In this document: positions 6,999-12,271 of the stretch, piece after piece
Position numbering within the stretch: the stretch's first letter is position 1
Layout of the letters: the number at the start of each line of letters is the position of its first letter
Source of the DNA: an uncultured Rhizobiaceae group bacterium
Lineage (GTDB): Bacteria; Pseudomonadota; Alphaproteobacteria; Rhizobiales; Rhizobiaceae
Direction: 5' to 3'
Assembly: GCA_938009335.1 (NCBI GenBank)
Contig: CALLHT010000129.1
Span: 1 to 12,271, forward strand
DNA length: 12,271 bases
Position numbers and translations under genes: made by a program
The notes under the pieces: generated by a model
The model's input: only the letters and a program-made list of their open reading frames with translations
Databases searched by the model: none
Told to the model about the DNA's origin: nothing

Positions 6999-8561
6999 AT
7001 GAAAAAACCGCCTCTCATTGCTCTGGAAATTCATGACGCTTCATTATGGGAGCCATCCCGTGTTTTGCCTGTTATCGAGACAATGGAACACTGGGGCTAT
7101 AACGCGCTTGTTCTCCATCAAAATGATCTTCTGGATGTGTGCACGCAGCTCTTTCTAAGTGCCAACTATGGCGTGACGGACTTACGTCTCAAAAAGGTTC
7201 GCAACAACGTCGCGTGGCTTAATCGACTAGTGAAACGGCTCGACCAATTTGGTGCAAAGCTCTTCTTGGAGGTCAAAGAGCCTTCGCTTCATGACTATGT
7301 GCTGGAGTCCTATCCGGATTTACTTGGCAAGGACGGGGTTCCTGACCCAACGCACCCGTCTTGGTTTGAATTCTGCCAACGAAAAACCCAAGACCTATTG
7401 GATAGAGTGCCAGGACTAGGCGGCTTGATCATAACAATTTCTTCGCCAGAATCACGTGTCTCAATGCCGGACTTCATGGCAACCAAGGGCCGTGGGTTCA
7501 GTTTGGCAACATGGTTCGACGATATGATCACAGCGTTTCATGAACCACTAAAAGCGGAAAACAAAGACCTATACATTCGTGATTTCTCCTACACCCCCGA
7601 ACTTCAGTCAGAAGTTCTGGCTGCCGTTGACCGAAAGAATGGGGAAGTCGGCGCGAGCATCAAAATCACTGCCCATGATTATTTCCCAGAGTTTCCTGAA
7701 AATCCGGTTGCGGAGAATATCAAAAGCGATTTTCTGTTCGAATTCGAGGCCTTTGGTGAACATACGGGTTGGGGCGTCATACCCAATTGCCGGGTAGAAG
7801 AATTCGCACGCCGGATGCATGGCTATCGGGAAAAACAAGCAAGCGGAATGCTTGTGCGCATCAGTTGGGAGGCGATCACAGGAGCCCATGCTTTGGATGG
7901 TCTAAGCAGCGTGAATGTATTTGCTCTTCCGCGCCTCACTGATGACCATATTGCGCCAGAGACTTTGGTTCTGAAATGGCTGAATGAACGGTATGAGATA
8001 ACTGGCGAAATAGCACATCAAGCAGCCAACTTACTTTTGCAAAGCTGGTACATTCCCGCAGCTGCGTATTGGAATACTCAAGTTTTTCCGCGCCACTCTT
8101 GCTTGCCGTCAACCTGGCAGGAAGGATGGCTGTCGATGGAAACCAACGGCATGGGAAGCAGAAATCAGGAAGTTGAAATTAAGGAAGACGATCCGCGCTT
8201 ATCAGAGGCAGCTCGGGTACAACTATTTGCCCGAAAGGAAAAAGCGACTGCCCTTGCAGAAAAACTTGCAGAAGAAGCAGAAATGCTTATCCCCGATCTG
8301 CCGACAAGTTTGGCAGAACAGTTCCTGAGTTTTGAATATGTACCGTTCTTCGCCAAACAATTTGAGCTAGCCACAAAACTCACCTTCTATTCAGCAAGCA
8401 ACAAGGAGGGTGATCGAAACGAGGTGCCCTCTCTGAAGCAGAATATGCTCAAACTGGCAGATGAATTGGAAGACCTGTTCTTTAACAAGACAGATATCCC
8501 GCATCATCACCGGCTTTTATTAAGCCCTGAACAAATTAGAGGGTTTGTGAAAAACCTTTAG
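6999..8561 (+). CDS. Alpha-glucuronidase-like (GH67/GH20-like) TIM-barrel protein
   Basis: This 520-residue protein has no signal peptide or membrane segment. Its first 340 residues look like a (beta/alpha)8 glycosidase barrel. LIALEIHDASLWE forms the first strand and GAKLFLEVKEPS a later one. A run with PDPTHPSWFEF and LGGLIITISSPESR (E151) resembles the GH67 segment ending in the acid Glu. FLFEFEAFGEHTGWG (E248, E250, E254) resembles the EFQ..EYLG segment, and SSVNVFALPRL the QAN.Y.FGRLAW segment. The C-terminal 140 residues look helical, with an Ala/Glu-rich stretch around residues 405-435. GH67 enzymes are usually about 700 residues and have an extra N-terminal domain that is absent here. 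It follows the ThDP gene by 39 bases, with an AGG site about 10 bases from the ATG, so it is probably in the same operon. Substrate and activity are unproven, and the assignment is by remote resemblance. Confidence 0.7.
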   Translation: MKKPPLIALEIHDASLWEPSRVLPVIETMEHWGYNALVLHQNDLLDVCTQLFLSANYGVTDLRLKKVRNNVAWLNRLVKRLDQFGAKLFLEVKEPSLHDYVLESYPDLLGKDGVPDPTHPSWFEFCQRKTQDLLDRVPGLGGLIITISSPESRVSMPDFMATKGRGFSLATWFDDMITAFHEPLKAENKDLYIRDFSYTPELQSEVLAAVDRKNGEVGASIKITAHDYFPEFPENPVAENIKSDFLFEFEAFGEHTGWGVIPNCRVEEFARRMHGYREKQASGMLVRISWEAITGAHALDGLSSVNVFALPRLTDDHIAPETLVLKWLNERYEITGEIAHQAANLLLQSWYIPAAAYWNTQVFPRHSCLPSTWQEGWLSMETNGMGSRNQEVEIKEDDPRLSEAARVQLFARKEKATALAEKLAEEAEMLIPDLPTSLAEQFLSFEYVPFFAKQFELATKLTFYSASNKEGDRNEVPSLKQNMLKLADELEDLFFNKTDIPHHHRLLLSPEQIRGFVKNL

Positions 8562-8570
8562 ACTCAAAGC

Positions 8571-9065
8571 TTACTCTTTAATCGTTTCCTGCGCGATCTG
8601 ATCAAACAAACCGTCAAGTTCTCTCGCCATATTTTTCAAGTCAGAACCGCCATCTTCAAAATACGGACGGAAGACTTCTGTCGGAATTTTGTAGGAAAGG
8701 TTAGAACCGCCTTTCGGATTTTCGGTCAAATAGAACCGGATAGGCGCTTCCATTCCTGCTGCCACACTTGCTTCCAACATACGAACCGCAAAGAAATTGT
8801 TGTAGACGCCAACAACACGATTTCCTGGAATGGTAATTCCTCGCCCTTTCGCTCCGGCTGAAGCACTTGCAGTGGTAATATGGCGAAGCTTCGTAGTTTT
8901 AATCGCGTCTTTGAGACGCGGATAGAGCTCCTTAAACGGAATACTCGTTTCATGCGTAATCCACCCGTCTCGCTTCAGGGCTTTTTCGGTTCCCGCAAAC
9001 GCACTGCTTACAGTGGCTCCGGCAATTACCAGTGCCAATACACTTCCTGCGATCATTTTTCTCAT
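8571..9065 (-). CDS. Exported DUF302 domain protein
   Basis: This 164-residue protein has a typical signal peptide: MRKMIAG, a hydrophobic run, then SSAFA, with probable cleavage after A24. The mature part is a DUF302 domain, recognised by NFFAVRMLEASVAAGMEAPIR followed by FYLTENPKGGSNLSYK and a terminal ARELDGLFDQIAQ helix. DUF302 proteins are small alpha/beta proteins of unknown function, often found near sulfur or metal redox genes. A strong GGGAG ribosome site sits 7 bases before the ATG. It lies 24 bases after the YeeE transporter gene on the same strand, so it is probably the second gene of that operon and would act in the periplasm. It ends 9 bases from the convergent glycosidase-like gene, with no terminator visible between them. 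Confidence 0.88.
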   Translation of the reverse strand: MRKMIAGSVLALVIAGATVSSAFAGTEKALKRDGWITHETSIPFKELYPRLKDAIKTTKLRHITTASASAGAKGRGITIPGNRVVGVYNNFFAVRMLEASVAAGMEAPIRFYLTENPKGGSNLSYKIPTEVFRPYFEDGGSDLKNMARELDGLFDQIAQETIKE

Positions 9066-9089
9066 ACTGCTTCTCCCTTTTCTTAAGCT

Positions 9090-10265
9090 CTAAATTCCAA
9101 GCCTGCGTTTGCAGGCAACTGCCAAACAGCTACCAATGAATGCCATAACCGCCCATGCCCATCCGTGCGCACTGCCGGATACTAACCCACCAAGATATGC
9201 TCCAATATTGCAACCGTAAGCAAGCCGCGCGCCATATCCCATCAGGAGGCCACCAAATATAGCTGTAGAGATTTCCACACGGCTAAGCGTCCAGATCGGA
9301 TTAAACTTGGCCGCCAGTCCCGCAGCTGCAAGTGCACCCGCCATGATGCCGAAATTCATGACCGATACCGAATGGTTGAGCACATTGTTTTCCAGCACTC
9401 CTGCACGCCACCCAGACCAGTAAGGCCATGATGCTACATCTACGCCTACAAAACTGGCGATCTTTGCGCCCCACACAGCAAAGGCAAAAGTTACCCCCCA
9501 AGGCTGACCAATCACGAGCAGTGATAAAATTCCAACGATTGCAAGCGCAATTGCCCCCTCACGCGGCGACCATGGGCCATGAATTAGTGATGTAGTCTTG
9601 CGCGGTGGTTCAAGATCGCCATGTTTGCGTTTTTCTAGCCAAACTGTGAAGACAGCAATCGCACCTAGAATACCTGTAAGCCAAAGGAAGGCACTCAGCG
9701 GTCCAAGGCGCGTAATCATACCGTAGCTGAACCGATCGCCCACTCCGAAGGTCGATTGCACCGCATCGGGAAATGCAATCGTATTCCACCAAGGCACATG
9801 CGCCGAGCCAATCAGTGAACCAATGACGAAAAAGGCAAGCGTGATGCACATACGGGTGGACCCACCACCAGCCACAAACAATGTGCCCGAACCACAACCA
9901 CCGCCAAACTGCATTCCAAAGCCAAACATCAGCGAACCGAAAAGCATGCCAACACTGACGGGCAACACAAAGCCGCGCGCACTTGTGTAGTAAATCAACG
10001 GAAACGACACTGCGCAGGTCAGGATTATCAGTAAAAACTGATAGCGCAGCCCAACCCCGCGCTGTTCAGCGAAGATACGGCGCCAAGCCGCGGTAAATCC
10101 GAACGAGGCATGATAGAGCGAAAACCCCGCCAGCGCACCGATCAACACTGCAAGAGCCTGCTTCTGCCCAGCAATCATCGCTGCAGCAATAAACAAGATC
10201 AAGAGAATTGCGCCAGCCGCAAAAACAGGCTTTACCTGCGCTGTTTTGACCGTTGCAATTGCCAT
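9090..10265 (-). CDS. YeeE/YedE family sulfur (thiosulfate-type) transporter
   Basis: This 391-residue, very hydrophobic inner-membrane protein is of the YeeE/YedE (TsuA-like) family, which carries thiosulfate or related sulfur species through a pore lined with cysteines. The two repeat-like halves are visible. The first has SLYHASFGFTAAWRRIF and GFGMQFGGGCGSGTLF with C124; the second has GQPWGVTFAFAVWG and LAYGCNIGAYLGG with C352. These GG.C..G and GCN-I-G cysteines are the conserved sulfur-relaying residues of the family. The length is standard for the long, two-domain form. The ATG at 10265 has a GGG site 9 bases upstream. No TusA/YeeD-like small sulfur carrier gene, the usual neighbour, is present. 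An exported DUF302 gene follows instead. Function by family is firm; the exact substrate is inferred. Confidence 0.93.
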   Translation of the reverse strand: MAIATVKTAQVKPVFAAGAILLILFIAAAMIAGQKQALAVLIGALAGFSLYHASFGFTAAWRRIFAEQRGVGLRYQFLLIILTCAVSFPLIYYTSARGFVLPVSVGMLFGSLMFGFGMQFGGGCGSGTLFVAGGGSTRMCITLAFFVIGSLIGSAHVPWWNTIAFPDAVQSTFGVGDRFSYGMITRLGPLSAFLWLTGILGAIAVFTVWLEKRKHGDLEPPRKTTSLIHGPWSPREGAIALAIVGILSLLVIGQPWGVTFAFAVWGAKIASFVGVDVASWPYWSGWRAGVLENNVLNHSVSVMNFGIMAGALAAAGLAAKFNPIWTLSRVEISTAIFGGLLMGYGARLAYGCNIGAYLGGLVSGSAHGWAWAVMAFIGSCLAVACKRRLGI

Positions 10266-10322
10266 GATCGAGACCCTTTTCAGTAATATGCGTTCAGAAA
10301 CTATTCATCTGCCTAACGTTAC

Positions 10323-10341
10323 ACAGGATTAGAACACCTGT
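10323..10341. promoter_or_regulatory. Inverted repeat ACAGG-N9-CCTGT over the yeeE -10: possible operator
   Basis: ACAGG (10323-10327) and CCTGT (10337-10341) are perfect 5-bp arms 9 bases apart. The candidate -10 of the leftward yeeE promoter (10328-10333) falls in the spacer. This placement suits a repressor site. On the + strand a run of seven T follows two bases after the right arm, which also gives it a weak terminator look, but no rightward gene lies upstream to terminate. No regulator gene is present in the window. Confidence 0.3.
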
Positions 10342-10356
10342 CCTTTTTTTCGGCAA
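10328..10356 (-). promoter_or_regulatory. Candidate sigma70 promoter of the yeeE-DUF302 operon
   Basis: On the minus strand, TTGCCG (10351-10356) and TCTAAT (10328-10333) are separated by exactly 17 bases. The -10 matches the consensus at five of six positions and the -35 at four. The predicted start would lie about 55 bases upstream of the transporter ATG. The -10 lies inside an inverted repeat, which would suit a repressor. Confidence 0.4.
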
Positions 10357-10396
10357 TCACAATTGTTTGATTAAGCGACAGACACTTTGATTTCAT

Positions 10397-10416
10397 TGCC
10401 GCACGTTCAAGCGGCA
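10397..10416. repeat. Perfect 6-bp inverted repeat TGCCGC-N8-GCGGCA upstream of the TPR gene
   Basis: TGCCGC (10397-10402) and GCGGCA (10411-10416) form a GC-rich stem with an 8-base loop, 44 bases before the TPR start. No T run follows, so it is not an intrinsic terminator. It could be an operator or a hairpin in the leader of the TPR transcript. A weak promoter pattern, TTGTTT (10363-10368) and TTTGAT (10386-10391) 17 bases apart, lies just upstream and would put the hairpin at the start of the transcript. Confidence 0.4.
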
Positions 10417-10460
10417 TACAGAAACCAGATTTCAGGGCAAGGCCCAACGGAGTAATTTGA

Positions 10461-11831
10461 ATGATTGATCAAGATCGTTACGGCTGCGATGTCACAATTG
10501 CAAGTACCGCTGCATTGGAAGCATGGAATACCACCCTTCATGGGTTTTTGTCCCATGCGGCGAGCACTGGTCCTGCGCTTGGGAGCACTCTTGAACTTGA
10601 TCCAAACTTCGCGCTTGCGCACGCTTGTAAAGGGCTATTTAGCCTATTGCTGGGTCGCCGCGAGCTAGACGAGACCATTCATTTCGCCCTGAAAAACGCT
10701 GAAGCATCTGACCGCCAAAATCCGGTGACAGAACGCGAACGTCATTACATCAATGCACTCAGTGCTTGGATTGGCGGCAAGCAGAGCGTAGCCATTAACG
10801 AAATGGAGCTTGTTCTCCAAAAATGGCCACATGATCCGTTGGCCATGAAAATGAGTCACGCCATACGCTTTATGCTGGGCGACCTTAAGGGCATGCGGAC
10901 ATCGCTTGAAAACATCATGCATGTGTATGGCGGACACTCAGCAGAAGGTTATTTCCATGGTTGCTATGCGTTCACCTTGGAAGAGACGGGCGAATATGCA
11001 CTCGCTGAAAAGCGCGGCCGCAAAGCACTTGAGTTGTCACCGGATGATTCCTGGGGCCTTCACGCTGTATCTCACGTCTTCGACATGACGGGGCGCCCGA
11101 AAGAAGGCCTTGAGTGGATATCTAACAAACAGGCTGCTTGGGAGCATTGCAATAACTTCCGCTATCATGTGTGGTGGCACATTGCCCTTATGCATCTAGA
11201 ACTCGGCAATTTTGATAAAGTCCTGGAGCTTTACGATGAGCAAATTCGCAAAGATAAAACTGACGACTACCGTGACATATCGAACGCGACTTCTGTTCTC
11301 CTACGGTTGGAATTCGAAGGAGTCGAGGTCGGCGATCGGTGGGAAGAGCTCGCTGAGCTCTCAGCAAATCGCATAACCGACAATTGCGTCGCGTTTGCAG
11401 ACCTGCACTATATGATGGCGTTGTGCGGTACAGATCAACACAAAGACCAATCCGCCAACCTGATCGCAAACATGAACGGATGTGCCGAGACGCGCCACCA
11501 TTGTGAGTTTGTCAACGCGATCAAGCACCCAGGAGTTCTGGCAGCTACCGGCCTTGAAGCCTACCGCGATCATGATTTCGCAACTGCCTATGATTGCCTG
11601 TCCAAAGCTTGGCCAACGCTGCAAGAGATCGGTGGAAGCCATGCCCAACGTGATATCTTTGAACGCCTTGGTATTGAAGCAGCATTCCGCGCAGGTATGA
11701 CAAAAGAAGCAGAAGCTCTAATGCGCCAGCGCGATACAGAGCGCGGGCATCAGGACAAATACTCCATGAGCCGTTGGGCACTATTGGAACAAAACACAAA
11801 TGGCAACCTTGCATCTCTGGGTGCTGCCTGA
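10461..11831 (+). CDS. TTC38-like tetratricopeptide repeat protein
   Basis: This 456-residue, soluble, helical repeat protein resembles the TTC38 family. It opens with DVTIASTAALEAWN, then LELDPNFALAHACKGLFSLL (around residues 44-63). The family's most recognisable stretch runs from HGCYAFTLEETGEYALAE (166-183) through ALELSPDDSWGLHAVSHV (189-206) to MTGRPKEGLEWI (209-220). A histidine-rich segment, FRYHVWWHIALMHLELGNFD, follows. TPR units are protein-binding scaffolds, and the bacterial TTC38-like proteins have no known enzymatic role. There is no signal peptide or membrane segment. A GGAG ribosome site (10449-10452) sits 8 bases before the ATG. The OpgC-like gene follows after 60 bases on the same strand, so the two may be co-transcribed, though nothing in the sequence links their functions. 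Confidence 0.85.
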   Translation: MIDQDRYGCDVTIASTAALEAWNTTLHGFLSHAASTGPALGSTLELDPNFALAHACKGLFSLLLGRRELDETIHFALKNAEASDRQNPVTERERHYINALSAWIGGKQSVAINEMELVLQKWPHDPLAMKMSHAIRFMLGDLKGMRTSLENIMHVYGGHSAEGYFHGCYAFTLEETGEYALAEKRGRKALELSPDDSWGLHAVSHVFDMTGRPKEGLEWISNKQAAWEHCNNFRYHVWWHIALMHLELGNFDKVLELYDEQIRKDKTDDYRDISNATSVLLRLEFEGVEVGDRWEELAELSANRITDNCVAFADLHYMMALCGTDQHKDQSANLIANMNGCAETRHHCEFVNAIKHPGVLAATGLEAYRDHDFATAYDCLSKAWPTLQEIGGSHAQRDIFERLGIEAAFRAGMTKEAEALMRQRDTERGHQDKYSMSRWALLEQNTNGNLASLGAA

Positions 11832-11891
11832 TACCGCAGATTTTTTAAATTGATTTACCCAGGGCGACTTCGCGCTGAACAGGGGTAAGAC

Positions 11892-12271
11892 GTGAATCAA
11901 AACCCATCCAATCTCGAACTTCCAAAAACAGCCAGAAAACGTGACCCGCGATTAGACTTCTTTCGCGGGATCGGCATGTTCATCATTTTCATGGCGCATA
12001 TGCCGGGGAACTGGTTCACCCTGTACATTCCGGCGCGCTTTGGCTTTTCAGATGCAACCGAGATTTTTGTTTTCTGTTCCGGCATGGCCTCGGCAATTGC
12101 ATTCGGCAAAATTTTCGAGAAAACCGGCTGGTTGATGGGTGCAGCAAGAATTCTCCATCGAATGTGGCAGGTCTATTGGGCGCATATTGGCCTATTTTTT
12201 GTCACCGTCGCTTTGATGGTTTGGCAAACCCAAATCGCCGAAACGGGACTTCTGTGCGAATATAACGAGCG
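11892..12271 (+). CDS. opgC: OpgC-family membrane protein, N-terminal part (3' truncated by window edge)
   Basis: The frame is open from a GTG at 11892 to the window end, giving 126 codons. The GTG is chosen because an in-frame TAA lies at 11886-11888 and an AGGGG site (11881-11885) is 6 bases upstream; the next ATG would cut into the first conserved segment. The sequence has KRDPRLDFFRGIGMFIIFMAHMP's hallmark RDPRLDFFRG, a first membrane segment, then FGFSDATEIFVFCSGMASA, which is characteristic of OpgC proteins. A second hydrophobic stretch, AHIGLFFVTVALMVW, follows. OpgC proteins are inner-membrane, acyltransferase-3-like enzymes that add succinyl groups to osmoregulated periplasmic glucans. 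Whether this member does so cannot be told, and no opgG or opgH gene is near. Family identity is strong; the symbol denotes family. Confidence 0.88.
   Translation, partial: MNQNPSNLELPKTARKRDPRLDFFRGIGMFIIFMAHMPGNWFTLYIPARFGFSDATEIFVFCSGMASAIAFGKIFEKTGWLMGAARILHRMWQVYWAHIGLFFVTVALMVWQTQIAETGLLCEYNE

Noticed and set aside
10323..10350. Intrinsic terminator (5-bp stem followed by seven T) on the + strand
   Set aside because: The stem is short and no rightward gene lies upstream to terminate. An operator over the leftward promoter explains it better.
10266..10460. Small gene or RNA in the divergent gap
   Set aside because: No frame has a start with a ribosome site and coding character, and the region is explained by promoters and inverted repeats.

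Overview
The window looks like ordinary chromosomal DNA of a free-living Gram-negative bacterium, most likely an alphaproteobacterium. The signs are tightly packed genes, intermediate GC content (judged by eye), an OpgC-type membrane protein, a TTC38-like TPR protein, a YeeE/DUF302 pair and a class III nucleotide cyclase. The assignment is by family resemblance only. I see no RNA genes, insertion sequences, phage genes or CRISPR arrays, and no gene-free stretch reaches 300 bases.

Layout from left to right. (1) 1-705, + strand: the C-terminal part of a class III adenylate/guanylate cyclase, cut by the window edge. (2) 697-3910, - strand: a compact four-gene operon read leftward, in the order radical SAM enzyme, methylthioadenosine phosphorylase (MTAP) family protein, 'transferase 2' glycosyltransferase (TIGR04283 type) and 'transferase 1' nucleotidyl/glycosyltransferase (TIGR04282/DUF2064 type). 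(3) 4096-8561, + strand: a class III CoA transferase overlapping a ThDP-dependent acetolactate-synthase-like enzyme, followed by a cytosolic alpha-glucuronidase-like TIM-barrel protein. (4) 8571-10265, - strand: a YeeE/YedE sulfur transporter followed by an exported DUF302 protein. (5) 10461-12271, + strand: a TTC38-like TPR protein, then the start of an OpgC-family membrane protein that runs off the window.

The most interesting unit is the rSAM-MTAP-transferase 2-transferase 1 operon. The two transferases are families defined by association with rSAM/selenodomain proteins, the enzymes linked to arsenosugar biosynthesis. Here the rSAM gene has no selenocysteine-type tail but six C-terminal cysteines resembling a SPASM/twitch domain, and no arsenic methyltransferase (ArsM) is visible. 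A reasonable inference is that the rSAM enzyme builds a 5'-modified 5'-deoxyadenosine, the phosphorylase removes adenine to leave a 5-modified ribose-1-phosphate, and the transferases activate and attach that sugar.

The second unit pairs CoA-thioester chemistry with ThDP carbanion chemistry. It resembles the formyl-CoA transferase/oxalyl-CoA decarboxylase arrangement, but the ThDP enzyme does not look like Oxc. The third unit probably moves reduced sulfur compounds, with DUF302 as an exported partner. The divergent region 10266-10460 carries a plausible yeeE promoter whose -10 lies inside an inverted repeat, plus a second perfect 6-bp inverted repeat upstream of the TPR gene.
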